Assembly: GCA_965247965.1 (NCBI GenBank)
Contig: OZ252053.1
Span: 2,852,001-2,916,000 of the forward strand
Length of the DNA: 64,000 nucleotides
Reading direction: 5' to 3'
Origin: UBA7328 sp965247965
Lineage (GTDB): Bacteria > Bacteroidota > Bacteroidia > Chitinophagales > Saprospiraceae
The notes under the pieces were generated by a model. It was given only the letters and a program-made list of their open reading frames with translations. It ran no database searches and was not told the origin of the DNA. Made by a program: the position numbers and the translations under genes. Shown piece after piece: positions 1 to 9,392 of the stretch; the first letter of the stretch is position 1, and every line of letters begins with the position of its first letter.

Positions 1-917
1 TTTGTGGAACACGGATTTGAAGCAGCGCTATATGGAAAGAAAAGAGAATATGTAAAAGAAAAGATATTTGACGGTCGGGTAGAAAGCCATTTACTATCCT
101 TAAGATGTGAAGAAGTTCCTGATGGTCATTCAGGGTGGAGTTTACGATTATTGGCTGATAAGATGGTAGAATTGGAATATGTAGAAAGCATCAGTCATGA
201 ATCTATACGGCAGATACTAAAAAAAACAAAATTAAACCCTGGCGAGTCAAAGGTTGGATAATGCCAAAGAAAGGAGCAGATTTTGTTCATAAAATGGAAG
301 CGGTATTAGATGTATATGAACGACCATATGACCCGACTCATCCAGTAATCTGTTTAGATGAGTCCCCTAAACAGATCATAAGTGAAACAAAGAAAAGCTA
401 TATGGATTCAAAGGGTATATTACATCAAGACTATGAGTATAAAAGAGAAGGAGTAAAAAGTATGTACATGATCGTAGAACCCTTAGGAGAATACAGAGAA
501 GTACATATTGAGGATAATCACAATAGTCAGACTTACGCAAAAATCATCATGAACTTAGTAGAAAAAACATATAGCGCTGCTAACAAAATCACATTGGTAG
601 AGGACAATTTAAGTGCACATAAATTAAGTACCTTATATGAAATTATGCCTGCCCCCAGAGCCCGAAACATAGTGAAAAAGATAGAAGTTGTTCGCACACC
701 GGCACATGCTTCCTGGCTCAATATTGCAGAATGTGAATTGAGCGTATTAACACGGTGTGGTTTGAAAAGTAGAATGTCAGATGAAGAACAACTCAAAAAA
801 CAAACCAAAGCCTGGTATGGGTACAGAAACAAAAACCAAAAAGGAGTAGATTGGCAATTTACAACGAGTGATGCGCGCATTAAACTAAAAAATCTTTACC
901 CAGACTATATAATTTGA
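1..917 (+). CDS. IS630-family transposase, 5' truncated by window edge, two frames
   Basis: DDE transposase of the IS630/Tc1-mariner type. The upstream frame (to 261) holds the end of the helix-turn-helix region; the downstream frame (261-917) holds the catalytic domain with the three expected acidic sites: CLDES, VEDNLSAH and ASWLNIAECE. The frames overlap as TAATG at 259-263. More tellingly, the second frame is open upstream and encodes KPWRVKGWIMPKKG, the usual IS630 linker, so the intact protein is a fusion made by -1 slippage. The slip site is A-AAA-AAA at 219-225, followed by C. The N-terminus lies outside the window. An alternative is a plain frameshift mutation, but this organisation is common in the family. 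Confidence 0.85.
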
Positions 918-951
918 CTGAACACTAGTATGGCAACTATAAAGAAAACCA

Positions 952-1254
952 TTAAATCAACCTATTGGCGAAAACATTCGAATAAGGATTTGGTGTTGAG
1001 AAAAGAACTTGGATTGGATTGACCTGGATGCCTGGGAGGTATGGGGTCCTTTTGTTGTTTGTTGTTTGTTGATAGTTGTTAGTTCCGTACCTCGATTTAT
1101 TCCTGGTAGAAGATCGAGCTGCTCTTCTCATATTATCAATTAAATCAAATTTCTCTTGTGCCGGAAATTTCCGAACAATTTCAAGAACAAAAATCTTAAC
1201 CTCTTGACATGCCTTCCAACATTCTAATTCCGTGAAACTATCTAACCTAGCCAT
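952..1254 (-). pseudogene. four-helix-bundle (S23/23S rRNA intervening sequence type) protein, C-terminally replaced
   Basis: The first ~50 residues match the four-helix-bundle protein family: MARLDSFTELECWKACQEV, then a helix, then DNMRRAARSST. The family normally continues with a NIAEGY-like motif and two more helices. Here the reading turns into low-complexity NYQQTTNNKR and unrelated residues, so the second half is lost. It lies just downstream of the IS630 end, which suggests IS-associated damage. A complete relative sits at 52267-52629. Function of the family is unknown. Confidence 0.6.
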
Positions 1255-1377
1255 AATTTGTTTTTTTTATAGGCCGAATGTCCGCTTGCAGAAGAGCGCA
1301 TCTTTTCGGATTGATTTTCACTTCGATTTATTTCCTTGTCAATTTTCAGGTTGTTATTCATATTTTGGCATCAGGCT

Positions 1378-1857
1378 ATGGAAACATTTATTGCAAAAAG
1401 CGCATTTAGTGAATTCACTTTGAGCAAAAACGATGCTGAGCTTCTTGACCTGGTGCAAACGGAAGATGACGAATACCATCTCCTGCACAACGGAAAATCA
1501 TATCGCTGCAAACGCTTATCTGTGAATTTTGATACCAAAACCTTTGTTCTGGAAGTCAACGGCGCTAAACATCATATTCGGTTATTGGACAATTTCGATC
1601 AGCTGATCGAAAAAATGGGACTATCAAACAGCAGTTCGCATAAGGCGGGCAGCGTCAAGGCGCCGATGCCGGGACTAATATTAGATATCATGGTTAGTAT
1701 GGATCAGGAAGTGAAAAAAGGAGATCCGATTTTTATCCTGGAAGCAATGAAAATGGAAAATCTCATCAAAGCCGATGGCAGGGGAACGGTAAAGTCAATT
1801 GAGGTGAAGAAGGGTCAAAATGTGGACAAAGGCCAACTCATCATAGAAATGGATTAG
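1378..1857 (+). CDS. biotin carboxyl carrier protein of acyl-CoA (propionyl-CoA) carboxylase
   Basis: Small cytosolic carrier, 159 residues, with a C-terminal biotinyl/lipoyl domain. It begins with the APMPG turn and carries the biotinylation motif EAMKMEN, the target lysine being about residue 125. It shuttles carboxybiotin between biotin carboxylase (3071-4543) and the carboxyltransferase (9836-11377). I chose ATG 1378 over an upstream ATG at 1336 because METFIAKSAF gives a normal N-terminus and the earlier residues look non-coding. The next gene starts 1 base after the stop, so the two are surely co-transcribed. Confidence 0.9.
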   Translation: METFIAKSAFSEFTLSKNDAELLDLVQTEDDEYHLLHNGKSYRCKRLSVNFDTKTFVLEVNGAKHHIRLLDNFDQLIEKMGLSNSSSHKAGSVKAPMPGLILDIMVSMDQEVKKGDPIFILEAMKMENLIKADGRGTVKSIEVKKGQNVDKGQLIIEMD

Positions 1858-1858
1858 C

Positions 1859-2977
1859 ATGGAGAAGTTGTTCACAGAATTCAGCCCGGTTTCGAAACGA
1901 GAATGGCTCAACAAGGTAAAAAAAGACTTAAAAGGTAGGCCCATTGACGGCTTGAATTGGCCTTTTGAAGGCGCGGAATTTTCTCCCTTTTTTCACGCAG
2001 ACGATTTGAAGCCTCCCCCTTCCGCAATATCGGATCAAAGGGCGGACAATTCATGGGAGGTCGGTGAGGCCATCATTGTAAATAAAGATTACCAAAAGGC
2101 AAATGAAATTGCTTTGCAGGCTTTGGAGGGCGGCTGCACTTTACTTTCATTTACCTTTAGAAATCTGTCCGATTCCAAAGGGCTTCAAGTTCTTTTGAAC
2201 AACATCCAACTTGAATTGATCAGAGCGCATTTTTCTATCGATGAAAAGAATTTAGAAGAGTATATAACTCTATTCCAAGAGTTTATATATAGAAGTAAAT
2301 TAGATATTTCAAAGATCAGTGGCTCTTTTGAGGTTGATAAACCGATAGATCATTACAACGAGCTAGTTAAAATTCAGTCTCGCTTTACTTCTTTCTATGT
2401 CTTTTGTATAGAAAAAAGTAGTGTGGCCCAGGCTGAGAAGATAAATCCGATAGGTGCAGAATTAGCTGCTATTTTATTCGACATAAATTTTATTCTGAAG
2501 AAGGCCGGAAAAGATGCAGGGCAAGTCAAGAAAATTGCCCGAAGCATCAAAGTAAAAACCTTTCTTACGGATGATTATTTTGCTAATATTTCCAAACTAA
2601 GGGCATTGCGATTACTTGTGCAAAATGTTTTCAATGCATATTTATCAGACACAATTTCAATCCCTATCGAAGTCGTCATCAGACCAGAAAATCCGGAGAA
2701 CAATCCCAACTATAATATCATCAAAGCCAACGCACAGGCAATGACCGCTGTCGTCGGAGGCGCCGATCGAATATTTATCTCGTCCTCCAACCATCACGGC
2801 AATCCGGAGCGCACAACTTTCTCCAGGAGAATCGCGCGAAATATCAACCATTTACTCAACTTGGAAAGCCATATGGCTCGTGTAAATGATCCTGCCTCAG
2901 GAAGTTATTTTATAGAAGAAATGACCCAACACATTTGCAAAACATCTTGGATAATTTTTCAAAAACTAATAGAATAG
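1859..2977 (+). CDS. mutA: methylmalonyl-CoA mutase, small (beta) subunit-like
   Basis: A 372-residue TIM-barrel protein of the methylmalonyl-CoA mutase family. Seen: an N-terminal EFSPVSKREWLNKVKKDLKG segment typical of Bacteroidota small subunits, and NDPASGSYFIEEMT near the C-terminus, the counterpart of DPWAGSYYVE in the large subunit. There is no cobalamin-binding domain, as expected for the non-catalytic subunit. It ends soon after the barrel and is shorter than many family members, so a trimmed C-terminus is possible. The partner is the large subunit at 5488-7656. Together they convert methylmalonyl-CoA to succinyl-CoA. Confidence 0.85.
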   Translation: MEKLFTEFSPVSKREWLNKVKKDLKGRPIDGLNWPFEGAEFSPFFHADDLKPPPSAISDQRADNSWEVGEAIIVNKDYQKANEIALQALEGGCTLLSFTFRNLSDSKGLQVLLNNIQLELIRAHFSIDEKNLEEYITLFQEFIYRSKLDISKISGSFEVDKPIDHYNELVKIQSRFTSFYVFCIEKSSVAQAEKINPIGAELAAILFDINFILKKAGKDAGQVKKIARSIKVKTFLTDDYFANISKLRALRLLVQNVFNAYLSDTISIPIEVVIRPENPENNPNYNIIKANAQAMTAVVGGADRIFISSSNHHGNPERTTFSRRIARNINHLLNLESHMARVNDPASGSYFIEEMTQHICKTSWIIFQKLIE

Positions 2978-3058
2978 AACCTGTCAGGTTTCCGTAAAAG
3001 AGCTGATAAGACATGATATTATGCAGTACTAATCAAGATGATAACCTGACAGGTTTTT
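2978..3058. repeat. pair of short palindromes flanking an 81 bp intergenic unit
   Basis: AACCTGTCAGGTTT at 2978-2991 and AACCTGACAGGTTTTT at 3043-3058 are each nearly palindromic and are reverse complements of each other at the core. They bracket 51 bp between mutA and accC. A related pair (AGGACTGACAGGTCT and its complement) lies at 18635-18734, so this is a dispersed intergenic repeat family. It could act as an attenuator inside the operon or be a non-autonomous mobile unit. Confidence 0.6.
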
Positions 3059-3070
3059 AACGATTGGAAT

Positions 3071-4543
3071 ATGAAAAAGATCTTGATCGCGAATAGAGCA
3101 GAAATAGCACTTAGAGTAATGCGTACGGCCGTGAAAATGGGTATAAAAACCGTAGCCGTGTATTCCGAAGCGGATCGTAATGCCCCTCATGTAAGATTCG
3201 CGGATGAAGCCGTATTCCTGGGCCCACCGCCTTCTTCCGAATCCTACCTGGCCGCGGATAAGATTATTGATGCGGCGAAAACAACCGGGGCCGATGGCAT
3301 ACATCCCGGATACGGCTTTCTGAGCGAGAATGCAGAATTCGCGCGAAAAGTGGAAAAAGCCGGAATCATTTTTATCGGTCCAAGGCCTCAGGCAATAAGG
3401 GTCATGGGAAGCAAATTAGCGGCGAAGGAGGCGGTAAGCAAGTATGATATTCCAATGGTTCCGGGTGGGGGTGAAGCTGTCAGCGATCAGCTTTTAGCTG
3501 TTAGTATTGCTGAGGATATTGGTTTTCCTGTCCTTATAAAAGCTTCTGCAGGAGGTGGTGGAAAGGGTATACGGATCGTCCATTCACGTGAGGAATTACC
3601 GGAACAGATGGAAAGAGCAATTAGCGAGGCGAAATCGGCTTTTGGCGATGGTTCGGTGTTTATTGAAAAATTTGTCTCTTCGCCTCGTCATGTCGAAATT
3701 CAAATTCTTGCGGATATACACGGAAATTTTGTCCACTTATTCGAACGCGAATGCAGTATTCAGCGCAGACATCAGAAGGTGGTCGAAGAAGCTCCATCCG
3801 TAGTTCTAAGTGATGAATTGCGCAGAGAAATGGGCGAAGCCGCTGTGAAAGTCGCAAAAGCATGCGATTACGTTGGAGCTGGTACCGTTGAATTTCTTCT
3901 TGATGCCAATCACAATTTTTACTTCCTCGAGATGAATACGAGACTCCAGGTCGAACATCCGGTCACTGAAATGGTCACAGGCGTCGATCTCGTAGAAGAG
4001 CAGATAAGAATAGCTCGAGGAGAAAAATTGCGTTTTAAGCAAGAGAATTTATCCATAAATGGCCATGCCCTGGAGCTTAGAATTTATGCCGAAGACCCCT
4101 TTGACAATTTCCTGCCAAGCGCAGGCACCTTAGAAATCTACAAAAGACCAAAGGGAAAGGGAATCAGGTTAGACGATGGTTATGAAGAAGGAATGAAAAT
4201 ACCGATTTACTACGATCCTATGATAGCCAAACTGATCAGTTACGGAGCCACGAGAGCCGAAGCCATTCAAGCTATGCTCAATGCAATTGATAACTATAAG
4301 ATTGAAGGTGTATCGACCACTCTGCCTTTCGGCAAATTTGTCTTTGAGCATGAAAACTTTGTCTCTGGAGATTTTGACACGCAGTTTATTAAAAATCACT
4401 ATTCGGTTGATCAAATCAAAGTGCAGCAAGAAGAAGAAGCTGAGGTTGCGGCGAAATTGGCATTGAAAATATATTTGGAGAATAAGAAGAAATTAGTCGG
4501 CGGAAGGCTAAGGACTTCGGATTGGAAAGTGGCGAGGAAATAG
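3071..4543 (+). CDS. accC: acyl-CoA (acetyl/propionyl) carboxylase, biotin carboxylase subunit
   Basis: A 490-residue biotin carboxylase. In order: N-terminal domain opening with KILIANRAEIALRVMRTA and HPGYGFLSENAEFA; ATP-grasp domain with the glycine loop ASAGGGGKGIRIV; then FLEMNTRLQVEHPVTEMVTG, which holds the metal and catalytic residues; and a C-terminal domain. It carboxylates the biotin of the carrier protein using ATP and bicarbonate. Its setting among mutase and carboxyltransferase genes points to propionyl-CoA carboxylase rather than fatty-acid synthesis. The last ~25 residues are basic and variable. Confidence 0.93.
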   Translation: MKKILIANRAEIALRVMRTAVKMGIKTVAVYSEADRNAPHVRFADEAVFLGPPPSSESYLAADKIIDAAKTTGADGIHPGYGFLSENAEFARKVEKAGIIFIGPRPQAIRVMGSKLAAKEAVSKYDIPMVPGGGEAVSDQLLAVSIAEDIGFPVLIKASAGGGGKGIRIVHSREELPEQMERAISEAKSAFGDGSVFIEKFVSSPRHVEIQILADIHGNFVHLFERECSIQRRHQKVVEEAPSVVLSDELRREMGEAAVKVAKACDYVGAGTVEFLLDANHNFYFLEMNTRLQVEHPVTEMVTGVDLVEEQIRIARGEKLRFKQENLSINGHALELRIYAEDPFDNFLPSAGTLEIYKRPKGKGIRLDDGYEEGMKIPIYYDPMIAKLISYGATRAEAIQAMLNAIDNYKIEGVSTTLPFGKFVFEHENFVSGDFDTQFIKNHYSVDQIKVQQEEEAEVAAKLALKIYLENKKKLVGGRLRTSDWKVARK

Positions 4544-4558
4544 GCGATATTTGTTGAT

Positions 4559-5065
4559 ATGGAAGCTGTAAAAGAAAAAACCGGATTGACCAATCTCCAG
4601 CATGAAATGCTAAAACTCTTTGGCAGTAATACTGCCGAGGAAGACTTAATTGAAATAAAATCACTCTTGGAGAGTTTTTTTGCCGATAGGAAGGATGAAG
4701 GATGGAGTGAAAATGGATGGAAAGAAGAGTACACTGCTAGTTTGGTTGCGACAAGAGACAAACACAGAATGACCGATATTCAAATTGAGCTTTTAAAACT
4801 GTGTTCCCACGAGGCTTCGGAAGAGGATTTGATTGACATCAAATCATTGATCGGGAGGTACTTTGGCAAGAAAACTACAGAGCTTGCCATTGACGTTTCA
4901 GAGAAAGACCAAGTTGAAATCAGGCCTCTTCTGGCAAAGTACTTCGCTGAAAAAGCGATGGATGCGGCTGACACAGCGTGGGAGCGAAATGGATGGACTC
5001 ATGAAGATGCGCAAAGAATGATTAATACAAAAATGCGTACACCATACAATTCCTCTAATGAATGA
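4559..5065 (+). CDS. putative antitoxin with an internally repeated helical module
   Basis: A 168-residue soluble protein directly upstream of a PIN toxin and overlapping it by ATGA. It contains two clear copies of a ~34-residue module: residues 11-44 (LQHEMLKLFG, then EEDLIEIKSLLESFF) and 72-105 (IQIELLKLCS, then EEDLIDIKSLIGRYF). A partial third copy spans 114-135 (DQVEIRPLLAKYFAEKAM). The tail AADTAWERNGWTHEDAQRM with terminal RTPY resembles the ends of short (~70-80 residue) PIN-partner antitoxins in this phylum, so this looks like a single-unit antitoxin extended by duplication. Identification rests on position and motif memory. Confidence 0.6.
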   Translation: MEAVKEKTGLTNLQHEMLKLFGSNTAEEDLIEIKSLLESFFADRKDEGWSENGWKEEYTASLVATRDKHRMTDIQIELLKLCSHEASEEDLIDIKSLIGRYFGKKTTELAIDVSEKDQVEIRPLLAKYFAEKAMDAADTAWERNGWTHEDAQRMINTKMRTPYNSSNE

Positions 5066-5472
5066 GGCTTGTAATTGATACGAATATTTTCCTTACCTGT
5101 GTCTCAAGAAAGTCTCCATACCATTGGATTTTTGAAAACATAATAAGTGAAAGGATCGAACTTTGCGTAACTACTGAGATACTTTTGGAATATGAGGAAA
5201 TAATCGAGAGGCACATGGGAGCAGTTACCGCGAGTAACGCTATCAAGGCAGTACTACGGACAGCCTCGACTGAACGAATATCCGTTTACTATAAATGGGG
5301 TCTAATTAAAGACAAAGACGACAATAAATTCGTCGATTGCGCAATCGCTGCGAACGCGCGATACCTTGTTAGCAACGATAAAGATTTTAATGTGCTCAAA
5401 AAAACCGCCTTCCCCAAGCTGGATGTCATTTCATATGAGAACTTCAGAAACAAGTTCCAGTCAATTTTTTGA
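5062..5472 (+). CDS. PIN-domain toxin (putative type II toxin-antitoxin ribonuclease)
   Basis: A 136-residue protein of the 'putative toxin-antitoxin system toxin component, PIN family' type. The N-terminal MRLVIDTNIF supplies the first catalytic Asp (residue 6). A middle acidic site lies in TTEILLEYEEII, and IKDKDDNKFVDCAIAANARYLVSNDKDF supplies the later acidic residues and the usual C-terminal signature. All expected acidic positions seem present, so it should be an active Mg-dependent RNase. Its ATG overlaps the antitoxin stop (ATGA at 5062-5065), implying translational coupling. The pair interrupts an operon of central metabolism. Confidence 0.85.
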   Translation: MRLVIDTNIFLTCVSRKSPYHWIFENIISERIELCVTTEILLEYEEIIERHMGAVTASNAIKAVLRTASTERISVYYKWGLIKDKDDNKFVDCAIAANARYLVSNDKDFNVLKKTAFPKLDVISYENFRNKFQSIF

Positions 5473-5487
5473 GACCAATTATGCACT

Positions 5488-7656
5488 ATGTCCACTGCTG
5501 ATTTCAAAAAAATACCATTCAATAGCAACCCATTCGCAAATCAAAGGAAATCAGGCAAATACTGGACAACACCTGAAAACATAAAAATCAAATCACAGTA
5601 TTCTGCCACCGATATCAAAAATTTCGAACACCTAAACTTCACAGCTGGCATCCCACCCTATCTCCGTGGCCCGTACAGCTCAATGTATGCGGTACGCCCC
5701 TGGACAATCCGTCAATACGCTGGATTCTCGACAGCCGAAAAAAGCAACGCATTCTACAGAAGAAATCTCGCTGAAGGTCAAAAAGGATTATCTGTTGCTT
5801 TTGATCTCGCTACGCACCGCGGCTATGATTCCGACCACGAACGCGTAGCGGGAGATGTCGGGATGGCCGGAGTGGCCATTGATACCATTGAAGATATGAA
5901 AATCCTCTTCGGGCAAATACCGCTTGACCAAATGTCTGTTTCGATGACTATGAACGGAGCGGTCATTCCAGTTCTGGCATTTTTCATTGTTGCCGCTGAA
6001 GAACAAGGACTAAATCAATCTCAGTTGAGCGGTACGATTCAAAATGACATTCTCAAGGAGTTCATGGTGCGCAATACGTACATCTATCCACCTCAAGCCT
6101 CCATGCGAATCATTGGAGATATTTTCGAATACACTTCGAAATTCATCCCAAAGTTTAATTCGATAAGTGTGAGCGGCTATCATATGCACGAAGCAGGGGC
6201 GCCTGCTGATTTAGAACTTGCCTATACTCTGGCGGATGGTTTGGAATATATACGCACCGGCCTGAAAGCGGGCTTGAATATTGACGATTTCGCTCCGCGA
6301 ATTTCCTTTTTCTGGGGAATCGGTATGAACTTCTTTATGGAAATCGCGAAGATGCGCGCAGCGCGATTACTTTGGGCCAAAATCGTAAAATCGTTCAATC
6401 CATGGAATCCAAAATCCATGGCCTTGCGCACGCACTGTCAAACATCGGGATGGAGTCTGGCAGCACAAGATCCATTTAACAATATTGGACGGACGACTAT
6501 TGAGGCCCTTGCAGCGGTATTTGGCGGTACACAATCTCTTCACACCAATTCCCTGGACGAAGCTATTGCGCTGCCAACAGACTTCTCGGCCAAAATTGCA
6601 AGAGATACTCAAAAATATATTCAATCGGAAACGGGAATCACCAATGTAGTCGATCCCTGGGCAGGTTCGTATTACGTCGAATCCCTCACTCATGAACTTG
6701 TCCAAAAAGCCTGGAAGCACATACAGGAAGTAGAAGAATTAGGCGGCATGGCAAAGGCAATCGAAAACGGTCTTCCTAAAATGCATATCGAAGAAGCCGC
6801 TGCTCGAAAACAAGCGCGAATAGACAGCGGTACCGATCAAATCTTAGGAGTTAATACATTGCAAATTGAAAAAGAAACCGCTCTCGATTTCCTGGCAGTG
6901 GATAATGCGGCAGTAAGAAGATCTCAGATTGAGCGATTGAACAAGGTTAAAACGACTAGGAACGATCAACTTGTGAAATCGACTTTGAATGCTCTACAGA
7001 ATTGTGCTAAATCTGGAGAAGGTAATCTCCTTGGTCTGGCTATAAAAGCTGCCAGAAATAGAGCTACTTTAGGCGAAATTTCGCTTGCAATGGAAAAAGA
7101 GTTCGGTCGATATGTGGCAAATACGCAGACGGTATCAGGAGCATACCGGAGCGAGATTTCCGATGACGAAAAATTTGCAAAAGCATTGGAATTGTCCGAT
7201 CAATTTGCCGTATTGGACGGCAGACGGCCGCGCATAATGATCGCCAAATTGGGACAGGACGGACACGATCGCGGAGCTAAGGTGATCGCTTCGAGCTTTG
7301 CCGATCTGGGTTTTGATGTCGATATTGGGCCTTTGTTCCAAACGCCAAAAGAAGTGGCCTTGCAAGCTGCTGAGAACGATGTGCATCTGCTGGGTATATC
7401 TTCGTTAGCAGCAGGGCATAAGACGTTGGTGCCGGAAACTATTAAGGAGTTAGCGAAGTTGAAAAGGGATGATATTTTAGTGATTGCCGGTGGTGTTATT
7501 CCTCCAAGTGATCATGAATTTCTATTTGATGCAGGGGTTGTAGGGATTTTCGGGCCGGGTACGGTTATTGCTGAAGCGGCTATTGATATTTTGGCGAGGT
7601 TGATGGAACGGTTTGACTCCGAAGAGTTGGCATATCAAAGCGAGACGGATTCATAA
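5488..7656 (+). CDS. mutB: methylmalonyl-CoA mutase, large (alpha) subunit
   Basis: A full-length, 722-residue adenosylcobalamin enzyme. The N-terminal TIM barrel includes RGPYSSMYAVRPWTIRQYAG, FDLATHRGYDSDHERV and the substrate-channel segment FFWGIGMNFFMEIAKMRAAR. DPWAGSYYVESLT marks the end of the barrel. The C-terminal B12-binding domain (about 580-715) begins with RPRIMIAKLGQDGHDRGAKV; His593 in DGHDRG is the lower cobalt ligand. It converts (R)-methylmalonyl-CoA to succinyl-CoA with the small subunit encoded at 1859-2977. The toxin gene ends 15 bases upstream, so it probably shares the operon transcript. Confidence 0.95.
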   Translation: MSTADFKKIPFNSNPFANQRKSGKYWTTPENIKIKSQYSATDIKNFEHLNFTAGIPPYLRGPYSSMYAVRPWTIRQYAGFSTAEKSNAFYRRNLAEGQKGLSVAFDLATHRGYDSDHERVAGDVGMAGVAIDTIEDMKILFGQIPLDQMSVSMTMNGAVIPVLAFFIVAAEEQGLNQSQLSGTIQNDILKEFMVRNTYIYPPQASMRIIGDIFEYTSKFIPKFNSISVSGYHMHEAGAPADLELAYTLADGLEYIRTGLKAGLNIDDFAPRISFFWGIGMNFFMEIAKMRAARLLWAKIVKSFNPWNPKSMALRTHCQTSGWSLAAQDPFNNIGRTTIEALAAVFGGTQSLHTNSLDEAIALPTDFSAKIARDTQKYIQSETGITNVVDPWAGSYYVESLTHELVQKAWKHIQEVEELGGMAKAIENGLPKMHIEEAAARKQARIDSGTDQILGVNTLQIEKETALDFLAVDNAAVRRSQIERLNKVKTTRNDQLVKSTLNALQNCAKSGEGNLLGLAIKAARNRATLGEISLAMEKEFGRYVANTQTVSGAYRSEISDDEKFAKALELSDQFAVLDGRRPRIMIAKLGQDGHDRGAKVIASSFADLGFDVDIGPLFQTPKEVALQAAENDVHLLGISSLAAGHKTLVPETIKELAKLKRDDILVIAGGVIPPSDHEFLFDAGVVGIFGPGTVIAEAAIDILARLMERFDSEELAYQSETDS

Positions 7657-7685
7657 TATATGATGATTTATTTATATACTTGCAA

Positions 7686-8570
7686 ATGCTTTATCGACGG
7701 AAATATTTACTTGCTCTAAAGCAAGAGTTTGGAGGCAATTTAGATGAATTGAGACTCCAAAAATTGCTTCTAATTGCTACAAGGAAGCAAGAAAAAAAGT
7801 CATACGATTTTGTCCCTTACAAATACGGATGCTACTCGTTCCAGGCCGCTCAAGATTTGAGTGCTTTGCATAAGACCGGCATTGTTGACAAAAGGGATAA
7901 AAGTTGGATTGTGATGGATAAGGAGAGCTATTTCCCTCAACTGGTAAAACAAGATCAAGCGAGCATCAAATCCACAGCCAGAGACCACATTCATTCTTCG
8001 AATGACGAACTGCTCAAATTTACATATTTAAACTACCCCTTCTATGCTACCAACAGTAAACTTTTAGACAAAGTGCTTGAGCCTTACCAAATTAATAAAA
8101 TAACAAAACAGAAGAGAAGCTACACCGATTCTGCCTTTTTCACGATAGGCTACGAGGGAATCAGCATCGAAAAGTATTTGAATAAATTACTGATTAACGA
8201 TGTAAGATTGTTGGTTGACGTCCGAAAAAATCCTCTGAGTATGAAGTACGGATTTTCCAAAAATCAACTGCGAAATTCTTGTCAGGGAGTGGGAATTAAT
8301 TATTGGCATATTCCCGATCTGGGCATTGATTCAAAAGAACGAAAGAACTTGAATACGGTCAGTGATTACAAAATCCTATTTGACAGATATAGACGGACTA
8401 CAATTAAGAAGAATAAAAAGAGTCTAGAGCAATTAAAGCAACTACTGCTAGAAAATAAAAGAATCGCCATTACCTGTTTTGAAAAGGATGTCCGTTTTTG
8501 TCACAGAGGAGAAATAACAAAGACGCTGAGGAAGCAAAAAGATTGGTGTACAACTATAAAAAATATCTAG
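7686..8570 (+). CDS. DUF488 protein with an N-terminal Panacea/DUF4065-like domain
   Basis: About 294 residues in two parts. Residues ~1-125 resemble the SocA/Panacea (DUF4065) fold: LRLQKLLLIATRKQEKKSYDF, then VPYKYGCYSF. Residues ~150-290 are DUF488: FTIGYEGISIEKYLNKL, VDVRKNPLSMKYGFSK, then ITCFEKDVRFCHRGEI. The last segment, with an adjacent Cys and CHR motif, is the family signature. Biochemical function is unknown. It is followed within 1 base by the next gene, a frequent partner of DUF488. ATG 7686 fits better than the TTG six bases upstream. The pair sits between mutB and the epimerase, an accessory insertion like the PIN pair. Confidence 0.75.
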   Translation: MLYRRKYLLALKQEFGGNLDELRLQKLLLIATRKQEKKSYDFVPYKYGCYSFQAAQDLSALHKTGIVDKRDKSWIVMDKESYFPQLVKQDQASIKSTARDHIHSSNDELLKFTYLNYPFYATNSKLLDKVLEPYQINKITKQKRSYTDSAFFTIGYEGISIEKYLNKLLINDVRLLVDVRKNPLSMKYGFSKNQLRNSCQGVGINYWHIPDLGIDSKERKNLNTVSDYKILFDRYRRTTIKKNKKSLEQLKQLLLENKRIAITCFEKDVRFCHRGEITKTLRKQKDWCTTIKNI

Positions 8571-8571
8571 A

Positions 8572-9381
8572 CTGAAAAAGAAAATCTTAATAACCGTTAA
8601 AACGTATCCAACGATATCAGCAAAATATGATGAATTAGTTTGCACAGCGGGATTTACGGAAGATGGGACTTGGATAAGAATATATCCAGTTCCGTTTAGA
8701 AAGATGGCCTACAAAGATCAATACCGGAAATATGATTGGGTAGAAGTTGAACTTGTAAAAAACACATCTGATTTTCGCCCAGAGACCTATCGGCCATTGT
8801 CACTAGAATCTGAATTCAAGAACGTTGGCCACATAAGTTCTAAGCCTAATTGGAATAAGCAAAAGCGGTATGTTTTGCAGAATGTCAATTCGGATATAGG
8901 AAAGTTGATTCAAGAAGCGAAGAACAATAAGATTTGCACTTCTTTGGCTGTATTTAAACCAACAAAAGTTACGGATTTCATTATTGAGGAAACTTCCAGG
9001 GAATGGAAAAAAAGGAAATTGGAAAAACTCAAACAACTGAATCTATTTGAAAAAACACCTCGCGGTTTGCAAGTCGTTAGAAAACTACCCTTCAAATTTT
9101 CCTATCGAATCGAAGATTCCAATGGAATAACGAGTAAAATGATGATCGAGGATTGGGAAATTGGGCAGTTATATTGGAATTGTCTTTTAAAGTATGCTAG
9201 TGAAAAAATAGCCTGTGAGAAAGTAAGAGAGAAGTATTGGAACAATTTTGTCCTCAAGAGAGATCTACATTTATTCTTAGGAACTACATTAAGAAACCAT
9301 TTAAGAGCACCGAACCCATTCATAATTATCGGCACGTTCACTCTAGCGATAGATAAGCAACTAAAAATATTTCCATACTAA
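8572..9381 (+). CDS. conserved DUF488-partner protein of unknown function; non-ATG start
   Basis: About 269 residues. The homologous N-terminus (KKKILITVKTYPTISAKYDE, then LVCTAGFTEDGTWIRIYPVPF) is clearly coded upstream of the first in-frame ATG at 8704. There is no ATG, GTG or TTG between the in-frame stop at 8557 and that point, so translation most likely begins at CTG 8572, one base after the upstream stop, by coupled reinitiation. I recall this family beside DUF488 genes in many bacteria but know no function. C-terminal half contains EDWEIGQLYWNCL and an RDLHLFLGTTLRNH segment. A lost ATG through mutation is the alternative. Confidence 0.6.
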   Translation: MKKKILITVKTYPTISAKYDELVCTAGFTEDGTWIRIYPVPFRKMAYKDQYRKYDWVEVELVKNTSDFRPETYRPLSLESEFKNVGHISSKPNWNKQKRYVLQNVNSDIGKLIQEAKNNKICTSLAVFKPTKVTDFIIEETSREWKKRKLEKLKQLNLFEKTPRGLQVVRKLPFKFSYRIEDSNGITSKMMIEDWEIGQLYWNCLLKYASEKIACEKVREKYWNNFVLKRDLHLFLGTTLRNHLRAPNPFIIIGTFTLAIDKQLKIFPY

Positions 9382-9392
9382 AATTGTTACTG

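Noticed and set aside
918..951. Exact right end of the IS630 element
   Set aside because: Ends near GAACACTAGTA, but without the left end in the window the inverted repeat cannot be verified.
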